64,000 nt of DNA. Source: Streptomyces albogriseolus (GTDB lineage Bacteria; Actinomycetota; Actinomycetes; Streptomycetales; Streptomycetaceae). The notes beneath the pieces are model-generated. The model saw only the letters and a list, made by a program, of their open reading frames with translations. It was not told the origin of the DNA and ran no database searches. This document shows positions 16,876-27,595 of the stretch, one piece after another. The position numbers were made by a program, and so were the translations under genes. The first letter of the stretch is position 1, and each line of letters opens with the position of its first letter. The DNA is taken from positions 1 through 64,000 of the forward strand of contig BMVA01000025.1 in NCBI GenBank assembly GCA_014650475.1. Direction: 5' to 3'.

Positions 16876-18824
16876 CGGGTCTCCCCCGGGACTCGGTGGG
16901 CGGTGGCGGGCGGGCGGACGCCGTCCGGTGCGGTGCGCGGCGCCGTGACGGGCGGTCCGGAGGTGGCGCGGGCGAACGCGGCGGCGCCGCCGACGAAGGG
17001 GACCCGGGCGGAGGTGCGGGCCAGGTCGAGGATGAGCGTCGGGGTGTCGGCCGGCGGGTCGATCAGACCGCGGTCGGTGCCGGCGACGATCAGCGCGAGC
17101 CGGTGCCCGCGGGGGACGACGTGGTCGGTGGCGGCCAGGTCGAGGGTGAGCGTGTAGCGCTTCCCGGGGACGAGCGGTTCGCCCCGGCCGGTGCCGGCGT
17201 GTTCGCCGAGGTCGGCCCAGCCGCGGCTGACGACGGTGTGGCCGACGTCGGCGGTCTTGGCGCGGGTCTCCCGGTAGCAGGAGCTGTCGCCCTCGGTGCT
17301 CGGTCCCCAGCAGGTGCGTTCGGGCAGGGTGACGATGCCTTCGCCGGCGTCGCCGTAGTCGCGGACCGTGTCGGGGCCGAGGTCGACCAGGACGGCGGAG
17401 AGATGGGCCGTCGGGGTGCTGGGCGTGACGGTGACGGTCACCCGGGAAGAGCCGGCCAGGCGCAGGCCGCGGGTGAGCGGGCGGGTGACGAAGCCCGCCT
17501 TCTCCGGGGTCGGGGTGTCGATCCGGGCGGCCCAGTCGGTCTCGCCCAGCGCGGGGTCGTCGGTGAAGGTCGCGGTGGACCGGCCGGGACGCCGGCCGAG
17601 CGAGCCGACGCCGTCCTGGGCGCCGCGTGCGGGACGCAGGGTGACGGGGTGGGTGCCGCGCGGGGGCCAGGCCGCGGAGGTGACCCACTCGTCGGGCGCG
17701 CGCTCGATGTCGGCGACCGGTTCTCGGTCGATGCCGTTGTCGATGCCTTTGAGTTCGTGGTCGAACCAGCGGTGCAGGGTGCGCACCCACTCCGCGCGGC
17801 GGAAGTCGAAGGGGTCGACATGGCCGGTCTGCGACAGCCAGATCTTGCGCCGGACGCCGTTCTTCCCGAGGGCGTCCCACCAGGGGCCGACGTGCTGCAT
17901 GCGGACGTTGAGGTCCTGCATGCCGTGCACCAGGAACACGCTGGCGCGGACCTTCTTCGCGGCGCGGACGTAGTCGCGTGCGGTCCACAGCGGGGTGCGG
18001 TCGCCGGTGCGCGGGGCGCCGTCGACGAGCTCGCGGGCGACCTCCGCGCAGTTCTCGCGGGCCTCGGGAGTCTGGACGTAGCGGGCGAGCCGGTCGGGTC
18101 CTGAGCCGTAGAGCGGTGCGCCCTGGGAGAAGTAGTAGTCGTACCAGGTGGAGATCGCGGCGATCGGGACGATGGTCTTCAGCCCCTCGACGCCGGTGGC
18201 GGCGACACCGTTGGCGATGGTGCCGTCCCAGCTCTTGCCGATCATGCCGGTGCTGCCGTCGGTCCAGTCGGCGCGCACCGGCTCGCCGCCGGTGCGGCTG
18301 CTGTACGCCTTCGCGCGGCCGTTCAGCCAGTCGACGACGGCCTTGGCCGACCGGATGTCCGAGCGGCCGCCGACGTCGACGCAGCCGTCGGAGCGGCTGG
18401 TGCCGGCGAGGTCGACGCCGACGACGGCGTAGCCGCGCGGCACGAAGAAGTTGTCGTAGAACAGCGGCATCCGCACGATGTCGCCGTGTCCGTCGTAGGT
18501 CTTGGTCTGGCTCTCGTTGCCCCGCCCGCAGCAGGAGTAGTACGGGCTGGCGTCCATGATGACGGGGACTTTGCGGCCCTTACGGGCGGCCTCGCGCGGA
18601 CGGACGATGTCGACGGCGACCCGGTCGGTGCGTCCGTCGCGGTCCTCGTCGAGGCCGGTGTCCACCCAGACGGCCTCGCGAACGGCGTCGGCGTAGGAGT
18701 GGACGGGACGGCTCTCCTGCGGGGCGGCGTCCGCCGCGGCGGGGGTGAGCAGGGTGGCCGTCAGGGCGGCGGTGGCCGCCGTCGCGAGCGTTCTCCAGGT
18801 CGTGGGGCGCGTGCGTATCGGCAT
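16872..18824 (-). CDS. Secreted Xaa-Pro dipeptidyl-peptidase (S15 family)
   Basis: A 650-residue secreted alpha/beta hydrolase. A signal peptide ends near PAAADAAPQ at about residue 33. The nucleophile serine is in [14 protein letters not shown], the catalytic aspartate is expected in the [11 protein letters not shown] region and the histidine in [10 protein letters not shown]. The PepX C-terminal jelly-roll domain covers roughly residues 420-640. Family members cleave X-Pro dipeptides from peptide N-termini; CocE-type esterases share the fold. It is the first gene of a two-gene operon with the M14 carboxypeptidase, so together they would digest proline-rich peptides from both ends. Confidence 0.87.
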   Translation of the reverse strand: MPIRTRPTTWRTLATAATAALTATLLTPAAADAAPQESRPVHSYADAVREAVWVDTGLDEDRDGRTDRVAVDIVRPREAARKGRKVPVIMDASPYYSCCGRGNESQTKTYDGHGDIVRMPLFYDNFFVPRGYAVVGVDLAGTSRSDGCVDVGGRSDIRSAKAVVDWLNGRAKAYSSRTGGEPVRADWTDGSTGMIGKSWDGTIANGVAATGVEGLKTIVPIAAISTWYDYYFSQGAPLYGSGPDRLARYVQTPEARENCAEVARELVDGAPRTGDRTPLWTARDYVRAAKKVRASVFLVHGMQDLNVRMQHVGPWWDALGKNGVRRKIWLSQTGHVDPFDFRRAEWVRTLHRWFDHELKGIDNGIDREPVADIERAPDEWVTSAAWPPRGTHPVTLRPARGAQDGVGSLGRRPGRSTATFTDDPALGETDWAARIDTPTPEKAGFVTRPLTRGLRLAGSSRVTVTVTPSTPTAHLSAVLVDLGPDTVRDYGDAGEGIVTLPERTCWGPSTEGDSSCYRETRAKTADVGHTVVSRGWADLGEHAGTGRGEPLVPGKRYTLTLDLAATDHVVPRGHRLALIVAGTDRGLIDPPADTPTLILDLARTSARVPFVGGAAAFARATSGPPVTAPRTAPDGVRPPATAHRVPGETR

Positions 18825-18895
18825 GCGCCGGACGGTACCCGGGTGAACTCCGGTGCAGAAGAGGGCGTTTGACGATGCGTGGGGTCGCGGCGGCG

Positions 18896-19372
18896 TCAGT
18901 CGTGGTCGTACACCGTGACCGGTATCCCCCGGCGGACCAGGCGGTTCTCCACGAGCGGCTCGACTCGGGACCACGTGCCGCCGGCGAGGCCGCAGCCGAT
19001 GCGCGGCATGTGGACCGACGCGCCGAGTTCGAGGGCGTGCCCGGCGAGGCGGTCCAGGGCCGTGTCGACGGCCTCGTAGCGGACCGGGACGCCCTTGCTG
19101 CCGGTGCGCACGCCGCGCTGGCCGATCATGTTGGCCACCCACACGTACCGCTCGACCTGGACGAGCCGCACCGCGCCCAGACCGAAGTCGTTGGCGGCAC
19201 GGTCGCGGTGCCAGGCGCGGTACGCCACCTCCGGCTCGGGCCAGCGGCGGGACAGGGCGAGGACGAAGCCCTTGCCCCATCCGCCGATGTCGTTGCACAC
19301 ATGGGCGATCACCTTGACGCCCTTCACCGCCGGAGCGGTGGCGTCACCCCGGACGTATCTGATCTCGGTCAT
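18896..19372 (-). CDS. Macrodomain protein (TARG1/OARD1-like)
   Basis: A 158-residue stand-alone macrodomain. The ADP-ribose loops are visible: IRYVRGDATAP at the start, AHVCNDIGGWGKGFV as loop 1, and MPRIGCGLAGGTWSRVEPLV as loop 2. The IGCGLAGGxW element is the form found in TARG1 and Poa1p, which remove ADP-ribose or ADP-ribose-1-phosphate from substrates. It is therefore probably a hydrolase of ADP-ribosylated targets in the cytoplasm. No ADP-ribosyltransferase gene is adjacent. It diverges from the MerR gene across 97 bp. Confidence 0.85.
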   Translation of the reverse strand: MTEIRYVRGDATAPAVKGVKVIAHVCNDIGGWGKGFVLALSRRWPEPEVAYRAWHRDRAANDFGLGAVRLVQVERYVWVANMIGQRGVRTGSKGVPVRYEAVDTALDRLAGHALELGASVHMPRIGCGLAGGTWSRVEPLVENRLVRRGIPVTVYDHD

Positions 19373-19421
19373 GGCCGCACCGTACCGGCCGGCACCGACA
19401 GCGCCGGCGCGACGACCGGGA

Positions 19422-19438
19422 TGACAGCGGAGGTGTCA
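19422..19438 (+). promoter_or_regulatory. Inverted repeat in the macrodomain/merR divergent promoter
   Basis: TGACA at 19422-19426 and TGTCA at 19434-19438 form a 5-bp inverted repeat separated by 7 bases, 32 bp before the MerR start codon. MerR proteins commonly bind short palindromes in their own promoters. The arms are short, so this is a weak candidate. Confidence 0.3.
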
Positions 19439-19469
19439 CAGCGGCGGTGGGACAGCGATACTGCTGCAC

Positions 19470-20186
19470 ATGACGACCGAGACGGAGGCCCTGACGATCG
19501 ACGAGCTGGCGGCCCGGGCCGGGGTCACCGTGCGCACGGTCCGCTTCTACGGCACGAAGGGCCTGCTGCCGCCCCCGGTGCTCGGTCCCCGGCGGGTGGG
19601 CCGCTACGGCAGGGAGCACCTGGGGCGCCTCGAACTGATCGAGGAGCTGCAGAGCCGGGGCATGACCCTGGCCGCGATCGAACGCTATCTGGCGCAGCTG
19701 CCGCCGGACCTGAGCGTGCGGGACCTGGCCGTGCAGCGGGCGGTGGTGGCGTCCTGGGCGCCGGGCACGGTGGAGACGGTGTCCCGTGCGGAGCTGGAGC
19801 GCCGGGCGGGGCGCGCGCTGGGCGAGGAGGAGCTGGAGCGGCTCGCGGCGATGGACGTCGTGGAGCGGGTGGGCGACCCCGGCGCCGGCCCGGACGGCGA
19901 GGTGTTCCGGGTGGACGCCGGGCTGCTGCGGCTCGGGGTGGAGCTGCTGGACGTGCCGCTGTCGCACGAGTCGGTGCTGGCCGCACGCGCGGTGCTCACC
20001 GAGCACTCCCGCGCGGCCGCCCGGGAGCTGTCGCGGCTGCTGCGCGACGCGGTGGCGGACAAGGACTCGCGCGACGTGCGGTCCCTGTCCGCGCGGATGC
20101 ATCCGCTGGTGGTGCAGGCGCTGCTCACCACGTTCCAGCGGTCGCTGAAGGAGGAGCTGCGGGAGTGGCTCGACGAGGACGGCTGA
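19470..20186 (+). CDS. MerR family transcriptional regulator
   Basis: A 238-residue regulator. The winged helix-turn-helix is at residues 8-75: LTIDELAARAGVTVRTVRFYGTKGLLPPP, then RYGREHLGRLELIEELQSRGMTL. The C-terminal 150 residues are helical and contain no cysteine or metal motif, so a metal sensor is unlikely; an organic effector is more probable. It is convergent with the fatty-acid degradation operon, 30 bp stop to stop. That neighbourhood suggests but does not prove control of acyl-CoA metabolism, and the palindrome upstream of that operon (24829) is one place to look for a binding site. Confidence 0.85.
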   Translation: MTTETEALTIDELAARAGVTVRTVRFYGTKGLLPPPVLGPRRVGRYGREHLGRLELIEELQSRGMTLAAIERYLAQLPPDLSVRDLAVQRAVVASWAPGTVETVSRAELERRAGRALGEEELERLAAMDVVERVGDPGAGPDGEVFRVDAGLLRLGVELLDVPLSHESVLAARAVLTEHSRAAARELSRLLRDAVADKDSRDVRSLSARMHPLVVQALLTTFQRSLKEELREWLDEDG

Positions 20187-20216
20187 GCCGCCGCTCGCCG
20201 GGCCTCTCCCGCGAGG

Positions 20217-22397
20217 TCAGCGGGCGTCGGTGAAGATCTCGCCCTTCTCCGCCTTCTCCACCAGCAGGGCGGGCGGGGTGAACCGCTCGCCGTAGCGCTC
20301 GCTCAGCTCGCGGGCGCGCGCGACGAAGCCGGGCAGGCCTCCCTCGTAGCCGTTGATGTACTGCAGGACGCCGCCGGTCCAGCCCGGGAAGCCGATGCCG
20401 AGGATGGAGCCGATGTTGGCGTCGGCGACGGAGGTGAGCACCCCCTCCTCCAGCAGCCGGACGGTGTCCAGCGCCTCGGAGAACAGCATCCGCTCCTGCA
20501 TGTCGCGGAACGGGATGGTGTGCCCGGGCTTGGTGAAGTGCTCGCGCAGCCCGGGCCACAGCAGGCCGCGCCTGCCGTTCTCGTCGTAGTCGTAGAAACC
20601 GGCGCCGCCGGAGCGTCCGGTGCGGCCAAACTCGTCGACCATGCGGTCCACGACCGCCTCGGCCGGGTGCGGGGTCCAGGTGCCGCCCGCCTCCTCGACG
20701 GCCCGCTGTGTCTCGCGGCGGATCTTCCGCGGCAGGGTGAGGGTCAGCTCGTCCATCAGGGAGAGCACCTTGGCCGGGTAGCCCGCCTGGGCCGCCGCCT
20801 GCTCGACCGACGCGGGCTCGATGCCCTCGCCGACCATCGCCACGCCCTCGTTGATGAAGTGGCCGATGACGCGGGAGGTGAAGAAGCCGCGGGAGTCGTT
20901 GACCACGATCGGGGTCTTGTTGATCTGGCGGACCAGGTCGAAGGCGCGGGCGAGGGCCTCCTCGCCGGTGCGCTCCCCCTTGATGATCTCGACGAGCGGC
21001 ATCTTGTCGACGGGCGAGAAGAAGTGCAGGCCGATGAAGTCCTCCTGCCGCTCGACGCCCTCGGCGAGGGCGGTGATGGGCAGGGTGGAGGTGTTGGAGC
21101 AGAGCAGCGCGCCGGGCGCGACGACGTTCTGCACCTCCTGGAAGACCTTGTGCTTGAGGGAGGTGTCCTCGAAGACGGCCTCGACGACCGCGTCGCAGCC
21201 GGCGAGGTCGGACACCTCGGCGGTGGGCGTGATCCGGGCGAGCAGCGCGTCGGCCTTCTCCTGCGTGGTGCGGCCCTTGGCGACGGCCTTGGCGCACAGC
21301 TTCTCGGAGTAGCCCTTGCCCTTGAGCGCGGCCTCGAGGGAGACGTCCTTGAGGACGACGTCGATGCCGGCGCGGGCGCAGGAGTAGGCGATGCCGGCGC
21401 CCATCATGCCGGCGCCGAGGACGGCGACCTTGGTGACCTTGCGGGCCGGGACGTCCTTGGGGCGGCCCGCGCCGGAGTTGACCGCCTGGAGGTCGAAGAA
21501 GAACGCCTGGATCATGTTCTTCGACGTCTGTCCTGCGGCCAGCTCCACGAAGTAGCGGGCCTCGATGACCTGGGCGGTGTCGAAGTCGACCTGGGCGCCC
21601 TCGACGGCGGCGGCCATGATGTTGCGCGGGGCCGGGTAGGGGGCGCCGCCGGTCTGCTTGCGCAGGTTGGCCGGGAAGGCGGGCAGGTTGGCGGCGAACT
21701 TGGGGTGCGACGGGGTGCCGCCGGGGATGCGGTAGCCGGGGCGGTCCCAGGGCTGCGCGGACTCGGGGTGGGCGTCGATGAAGGCGCGGGCCTTGGCGAG
21801 CATCTCCTCGCGGGTCTCGGCGACCTCGTCGACCAGGCCGTTCTCCAGGGCGCGGCGCGGGCTGTACTGGGTGCCCTGGAGGAGCACCTTCAGCAGCGCG
21901 TCGGTGATGCCGAGCAGGCGGACGGTGCGGACGACGCCGCCGCCTCCGGGCAGCAGGCCCAGGGTGACCTCCGGGCAGCCGATCTTGGAGCCGGGGGCGT
22001 CCAGGGCGATGCGGTGGTGGCAGGCCAGGGCGATCTCGTAACCGCCGCCGAGGGCCGCGCCGTTGATGGCGGCGACGACCGGCTTGCCCAGGGTCTCCAT
22101 GCGGCGCAGCTGGCGCTTGAAGGCCAGGCCGCCGTCGAACAGCTCCTGGGCGGTGTCGGGGGTGACCCGGATCAGGTCGCGCAGGTCGCCGCCGGCGAAG
22201 AAGGTCTTCTTGGCGGAGGTGAGGATGACGCCGCGGAGGGAGTCCTTCTCCGCCTCCAGGCGGTCGGTGATCGCGGCGAAGGAGTCGCGGAACGCCTTGT
22301 TGACGGTGTTCGCGGACTGGTCGGGGTCGTCGAGGACGAGGGTGACGACGCCGGTGTCGTCCTGCTCCCAGCGGATGGTGGTGGACTCGCTGCTCAT
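20217..22397 (-). CDS. FadB/FadJ-like bifunctional enoyl-CoA hydratase / 3-hydroxyacyl-CoA dehydrogenase
   Basis: A 726-residue fusion. The N-terminal crotonase domain (residues 1-190) has AINGAALGGGYEIALACHHRIA and the catalytic region LGLLPGGGGVVR. The NAD-binding dehydrogenase domain starts near residue 325 (VAVLGAGMMGAGIAYSCARAG) and is followed by two helical dehydrogenase C-terminal domains with IGLHFFSPVDKMPLVEII and GFFTSRVIGHF. It performs steps two and three of fatty-acid beta-oxidation. It lies 34 bp downstream of the thiolase gene and is the last gene of the operon. Confidence 0.93.
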   Translation of the reverse strand: MSSESTTIRWEQDDTGVVTLVLDDPDQSANTVNKAFRDSFAAITDRLEAEKDSLRGVILTSAKKTFFAGGDLRDLIRVTPDTAQELFDGGLAFKRQLRRMETLGKPVVAAINGAALGGGYEIALACHHRIALDAPGSKIGCPEVTLGLLPGGGGVVRTVRLLGITDALLKVLLQGTQYSPRRALENGLVDEVAETREEMLAKARAFIDAHPESAQPWDRPGYRIPGGTPSHPKFAANLPAFPANLRKQTGGAPYPAPRNIMAAAVEGAQVDFDTAQVIEARYFVELAAGQTSKNMIQAFFFDLQAVNSGAGRPKDVPARKVTKVAVLGAGMMGAGIAYSCARAGIDVVLKDVSLEAALKGKGYSEKLCAKAVAKGRTTQEKADALLARITPTAEVSDLAGCDAVVEAVFEDTSLKHKVFQEVQNVVAPGALLCSNTSTLPITALAEGVERQEDFIGLHFFSPVDKMPLVEIIKGERTGEEALARAFDLVRQINKTPIVVNDSRGFFTSRVIGHFINEGVAMVGEGIEPASVEQAAAQAGYPAKVLSLMDELTLTLPRKIRRETQRAVEEAGGTWTPHPAEAVVDRMVDEFGRTGRSGGAGFYDYDENGRRGLLWPGLREHFTKPGHTIPFRDMQERMLFSEALDTVRLLEEGVLTSVADANIGSILGIGFPGWTGGVLQYINGYEGGLPGFVARARELSERYGERFTPPALLVEKAEKGEIFTDAR

Positions 22398-22431
22398 GAG
22401 GGTGTGCTCCAGGTGATCCGTCGGGAGGGGG

Positions 22432-23642
<1,211 letters not shown>

Positions 23643-23646
<4 letters not shown>

Positions 23647-24803
23647 GAGGAGGCCTTTCGCTGAGGGTTCGAGGGCGGGGGCAGCAGGCCGGGTACGCCC
23701 CAGTCGCGGGCCACGTCCTCGGTGTCGGCGCCCGGCCGGGCGGGCCCGGTGCGGACGGTGGCGGGCGTCGCGGAGAACCGCGGCGCGGGGGCGGGCTGGG
23801 TGATGCCCGCGTGGTCGGTGAAGGTGGAGCGGGCGGCGAGGTGCGGGTGGTGCGGGGCCTCGCGCAGTGACAGCACCGGCGCCACGCACGCGTCGGTGCC
23901 CTCGAAGACGGCGGTCCAGGCGTCGCGGGTGCGGGAGGCGAAGCGTTCGGCGACCCGGGTGCGCAGCTCCGGCCAGCGGGTGACGTCGGCGTGCGCCCCG
24001 GCGAGGTCGGTGAGGTCCAGCAGGCGCAGGAACTCGGCGTAGAACCGCGGTTCCAGCGCGCCGACGGCCATGTGTCCGCCGTCGGCGGTCGCGTAGGTGC
24101 CGTAGTAGGGGCAGCCGCCGTCGAGGAGGTTGGCGCCGCGGCGGTCCTGCCAGACGCCGGCGGCGAGCATGCCGTGGATCATCGAGGTGAGGTGGGCGGT
24201 GCCGTCCACGATGGCGGCGTCGACGACCTGTCCGGTGCCGCTGGCGCGCGCGTGGTGGAGGGCGGCGAGGACGCCCACCACCAGGTACAGGGAGCCGCCC
24301 GCGTAGTCGCCGAGGAGGTTGGCGGGGGCGACCGGGGGCCGGCCGGGCTCGCCGGTCATGCCGAGGGCCCCGGTGACGGCGATGTAGCCGATGTCGTGTC
24401 CGGCGCGGTCGGCGAGGGGGCCGTCCTGGCCCCAGCCGGTCATCCGCCCGTACACCAGGCGGGGGTTGCGGGCCCGGCACTCCTCGGGGCCGACGCCGAG
24501 GCGCTCGGCCACACCGGGTCGGTAGCCCTCGATCAGGATGTCGGCGCGCTCGGCGAGGTCGAGGACGCGGGCAGCGCCGTCCGGGGCCTTCAGGTCGACG
24601 ACCACGGAGCGCTTGTTGCGGTTGGTGACGTCGCGGGCGGGGTCGATGCCGAGTCCGGGGCCGCCGGGACGGTCGACGCGTACGACGTCGGCGCCCAGGT
24701 CGGCGAGGAGCATGGCCGCGAACGGGCCGGGGCCGATGCCGGCCAGCTCGACCACGCGCACGCCGGTGAGCGGGCCGTCGTCCGGCGCCGTCGCCTCCGT
24801 CAT
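23643..24803 (-). CDS. CaiB/BaiF family CoA transferase or racemase
   Basis: A 386-residue type III CoA-transferase-fold protein. Visible features are [31 protein letters not shown] at the N-terminus, [11 protein letters not shown], the segment [24 protein letters not shown] with the catalytic Asp/His region, and [15 protein letters not shown]. Members include alpha-methylacyl-CoA racemase, formyl-CoA transferase and others. Next to thiolase and FadB, a racemase role for branched or methyl fatty acids, such as the iso/anteiso lipids of Streptomyces, is a reasonable guess. It is the first gene of the three-gene operon. Confidence 0.85.
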
Positions 24804-24828
24804 CGAGCCCCCATCGGCTGTGACACTC

Positions 24829-24843
24829 CTGGTGTAACACCTG
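24829..24843 (-). promoter_or_regulatory. Palindromic operator candidate upstream of the fatty-acid operon
   Basis: CTGGTGTAACACCTG is a near-perfect palindrome (GGTGT-A-ACACC core) 26 bp upstream of the CaiB-like start codon, in the promoter of the operon. TetR- or MerR-type repressors of acyl-CoA genes use sites of this form. The regulator is not identified. Confidence 0.5.
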
Positions 24844-24953
24844 TGATGTTAAGAACGCCGCGCACCGGGCACAAGGCCGGGCGAGCAAGCGCTTGGCCAC
24901 AGTAGCCGAGCGCTCCCGGGGACGGACCGCGGTGCGGTCCGGGCATCGGCGTC

Positions 24954-25355
24954 TCAGGGGGCCGCCCGCTCCGCCGCCCGCGCGTCCAGCTCGGCCGCCC
25001 GGCGTCTGGTGGCGACCGTGCGGTAGCTCTCCTCCACCCAGTCGCACAGCAGCTCCGCCGCCGGGGCCCCCGCGGGCTCCAGCGGGACGTGCACCCAGCC
25101 GGCCTTGCCCAGGCCGTACCCGGCGGGCGCGGCGCCCGGGCAGGCCAGCGCGTGGGCGTGCGCCGTCTCGTCCGTCAGCTTCACGGTGACCCCGAGCGGG
25201 TGACTCCCGTCGTCGACGCCGAGGAAGACGAACACCTTCCGGTCGACCTTGGCGACCGTCTCGCCCCAGGGGTGCTCCTCGACGGCGCCCGGCAGGCGCA
25301 GCGCCCAGGCGCGCACTTTCTCCCACTTCCGCAGGGCGTTCCGTGGCACGGCCAT
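24954..25355 (-). CDS. MmcQ/YjbR family protein
   Basis: A 133-residue single-domain protein of the MmcQ/YjbR (double-wing-like fold) family. Recognisable pieces are [26 protein letters not shown], the phage-tail-like VTVKLTD segment, and the [10 protein letters not shown] and [16 protein letters not shown] conserved segments near the C-terminus. Structures of the family suggest DNA binding, but no function is established. Monocistronic, divergent from the saccharopine-dehydrogenase-like gene across 90 bp. Confidence 0.82.
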   Translation of the reverse strand: MAVPRNALRKWEKVRAWALRLPGAVEEHPWGETVAKVDRKVFVFLGVDDGSHPLGVTVKLTDETAHAHALACPGAAPAGYGLGKAGWVHVPLEPAGAPAAELLCDWVEESYRTVATRRRAAELDARAAERAAP

Positions 25356-25445
25356 CGCTTTCCTCCGGGCTCGTCGTCGGGCTCCGCACCCCTCACGCTA
25401 GCCTCGGCCACCGACAGCGGCGCGGCTGCACGACCAAGGGGTGTC

Positions 25446-26633
25446 ATGAGCAGGCTGAGCAGGACGGACCGTCCGTACGACATCGTGCTCTTCGGAGCGA
25501 CCGGATTCGCCGGGACGCTGACCGCGGAGTATCTGGCCGCCCATGCGCCGGAGGGACTGCGCTGGGCGGTCGCGGGACGCAGCGAGCGGAAGCTGGAGGA
25601 GCTGCGGGAGCGGCTGCCCGGCGGCGAGAAGGCGGGCGTGCTGCGGGCGGACGTGTCCGAGCCTGCCACGCTGCGCGCCCTCGCCGAGCAGGCGCGGGTG
25701 GTCGCCACCACGGTGGGGCCCTATGTGGAGTACGGCGAGGAACTCGTCGCCGCCTGCGCGGACACCGGCGCCGACTACGTCGACCTGACGGGTGAGCCGG
25801 AGTTCGTGGACCTGATGTACGTCCGGCACGACGCCCGCGCACGGGAGACCGGGGCGCGGCTGGTGCACGCCTGCGGCTTCGACTCGGTGCCGCACGACCT
25901 GGGCGCGTACTTCACGGTGCGGCAGCTGCCGGAGGACGTGCCGCTGACGGTCGACGGGTACGTCACCGCCGACGCGGCCTTCTCGGGCGGCACGTTCGCC
26001 TCGGCGCTGAACCAGTTCGCCCGGCCGGGCAGGCTGCGGGCCGCCGCGCGGGACCGCCGGCGCCACGAGCCGCGGCTGGTGGGACGCCGCGCCTCCGCCC
26101 CGACGGGCGCCCCGCGCTACGCGCCGGAGGTGGACGCCTGGGCGCTGCCCCTGCCGACGATCGACAGCCAGATCGTGCGCCGCTCGGCGAAGGCGCTGGC
26201 CCGCTACGGCCCGGACTTCCGTTACCGCCACTACGCCGCGGTGCGCAGCCTGCCCGTCGCCCTGGGCGGAGTGGCCGCGGTCGGCACGCTGGTCGCGGCG
26301 GCCCAGGTCCCGCCGCTGCGCCGCGCCCTGTCCGCCCGCCTCAGGCCCGGCGACGGACCGGGCCCCGAGAAGCGGGCACGCAGCTGGTTCACCGTCCGCT
26401 TCGTCGGCGAGGGCGGCGGCCGCAGGGTCTTCACGGAGGTCTCGGGCGGCGACCCCGGCTACGACGAGACGGCGAAGATGCTCGCCGAGAGCGCGCTCTG
26501 CCTGGCCCTCGACGCCCTCCCCCCGACGTCGGGCCAGGTCACGACGGCGGTGGCGATGGGAGACGCGCTGATCGGCCGCCTCCAGGAGGCGGGGATCCGG
26601 TTCCGGGTGGCGGCGGTCAGAGCGGCCAGGTGA
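25446..26633 (+). CDS. Saccharopine dehydrogenase-like / trans-acting enoyl reductase family protein
   Basis: A 395-residue NADP-binding protein. The Rossmann motif is IVLFGATGFAGTLTAEYLA near residue 12, followed by RWAVAGRSERKLEEL and the conserved VVATTVGPYVEYGEELVAACADTGADYVDLTGE. This subset of saccharopine-dehydrogenase-fold proteins includes the mycobacterial trans-acting enoyl reductase that works with polyketide synthases, but no synthase is nearby, so the substrate is open. A hydrophobic stretch near residues 265-285 (ALGGVAAVGTLVAAAQV) could sit on a membrane. ATG 25446 was chosen; the preceding bases GTGTC carry no strong ribosome site. Confidence 0.8.
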   Translation: MSRLSRTDRPYDIVLFGATGFAGTLTAEYLAAHAPEGLRWAVAGRSERKLEELRERLPGGEKAGVLRADVSEPATLRALAEQARVVATTVGPYVEYGEELVAACADTGADYVDLTGEPEFVDLMYVRHDARARETGARLVHACGFDSVPHDLGAYFTVRQLPEDVPLTVDGYVTADAAFSGGTFASALNQFARPGRLRAAARDRRRHEPRLVGRRASAPTGAPRYAPEVDAWALPLPTIDSQIVRRSAKALARYGPDFRYRHYAAVRSLPVALGGVAAVGTLVAAAQVPPLRRALSARLRPGDGPGPEKRARSWFTVRFVGEGGGRRVFTEVSGGDPGYDETAKMLAESALCLALDALPPTSGQVTTAVAMGDALIGRLQEAGIRFRVAAVRAAR

Positions 26634-26763
26634 TCAGGGTGTAGATCATGCCCGCCACCCACCCCGCGCCCGCCAGGACGCCAAGGGCAAGGCCCAGCGT
26701 GACGGCTCGGCCGGTGAGGCGCACGGGGCTGCGGCGGGGTCGGGCGGTGCGGTGTGTCTGCAT
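26617..26763 (-). CDS. Small single-pass membrane protein
   Basis: A 48-residue peptide. The first 20 residues are basic (MQTHRTARPRRSPVRLTGR), followed by one hydrophobic helix LGLALGVLAGAGWVAGMIYT and a short tail. Its last codons overlap the 3-prime end of the convergent dehydrogenase-like gene by 17 bp. An ATG at 26799 would add twelve residues. Function unknown; small proteins of this type are common next to Streptomyces genes, and no partner is obvious. Confidence 0.5.
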   Translation of the reverse strand: MQTHRTARPRRSPVRLTGRAVTLGLALGVLAGAGWVAGMIYTLITWPL

Positions 26764-26811
26764 GCCGAACACCCTGCCGTCGGGCGGACGTTCGGGCATC
26801 CGTACGCGTAC

Positions 26812-27516
26812 TCAGTCCGCCGTGAGTGCCGGTGCGGCCTCGCGGAGGGCGCGGCGGCACAGGGCGTCCGCCCTGCGGGTGGTCTCGGGGAGGCGGTAGG
26901 CGGGGGCCAGGGCGAGCGTGTGGGCGCAGGCGTTGTCCAGGCTCACCCGGTGGCCCACCGACACGAACACCGGTTTGACGGCGTCCCTGGTGCGCAGCGC
27001 GCGGCCCACCTCCTCGTCGCCGGCGAGCAGCGGGGAGGTGCTGCCGCGCGGGGCGGCGGGCTCGTCGAAGGTGAAGGTGAAGGGGTTCTTGGCCACGCCG
27101 ATCGTCGGGAGTCCGGTGAGGACGCCGAGGTGGGCGGCGAGACCGAAACGGCGCGGGTGGGCGAGGCCGTAGCCGTCGCAGACCACCAGGCCGGGCGCGC
27201 AGGGCAGCGCCTCCAGGGCGGCGAGCACCGTGGGGATCTCGCGGAACGCCAGCAGTCCGGGCACGTACGGGAAGGAGATACGCCCGACGGCCGTGGACTC
27301 GGCGACGACGTCCAGGGTGGCCGCGTCCAGCACGACGGCCGCGGCGGCGACCACGTCCCGCTCGTCGTCGTAGGCGACGTCGACGCCGGTGACGTGCCCG
27401 GTGCCCGGCGGCGGCCCCGGTTCGTCGAGCACCACCTTCGCGCGGAGCGCGTCCTGGACCGCGCGGGCCTCTTCCTCGGTGACCGGCCAGCCGGCCGGTG
27501 TGCGTACGGTCGTCAT
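26812..27516 (-). CDS. nfi: Endonuclease V (deoxyinosine 3-prime endonuclease)
   Basis: A 234-residue DNA repair enzyme that nicks one base 3-prime to deoxyinosine. The catalytic metal ligands fit the family pattern: Asp46 in GVDVAYD, the Glu of SFPYVPGLLAFREIP, and the Asp of VVCDGYGLAHPRRFGLAAHLG. GVAKNPF, a conserved lysine segment, follows. Length matches the bacterial family. Monocistronic. Confidence 0.92.
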   Translation of the reverse strand: MTTVRTPAGWPVTEEEARAVQDALRAKVVLDEPGPPPGTGHVTGVDVAYDDERDVVAAAAVVLDAATLDVVAESTAVGRISFPYVPGLLAFREIPTVLAALEALPCAPGLVVCDGYGLAHPRRFGLAAHLGVLTGLPTIGVAKNPFTFTFDEPAAPRGSTSPLLAGDEEVGRALRTRDAVKPVFVSVGHRVSLDNACAHTLALAPAYRLPETTRRADALCRRALREAAPALTAD

Positions 27517-27570
27517 GGTGCCCCGAGCCTACGGGGCGGGGCGCTCCGCGCGGAGGGGGCCTCCCGGCCC

Positions 27571-27590
27571 GCGCCTCCGCGCGGAGGCGC
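27571..27590 (-). terminator. 20-bp palindromic terminator candidate
   Basis: A perfect palindrome with 10-bp arms (GCGCCTCCGC and its complement), just 5 bp beyond the stop of the minus-strand gene at 27596. It most likely ends that transcript before endonuclease V. A second palindrome, CTCCGCGCGGAG, lies at 27544-27555. Confidence 0.55.
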
Positions 27591-27595
27591 GGGGC

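Noticed and set aside
26617-26799. Start of the small membrane protein at 26799
   Set aside because: The added twelve residues are unlike a membrane protein start and 26763 gives a compact signal; kept the shorter form with low confidence.
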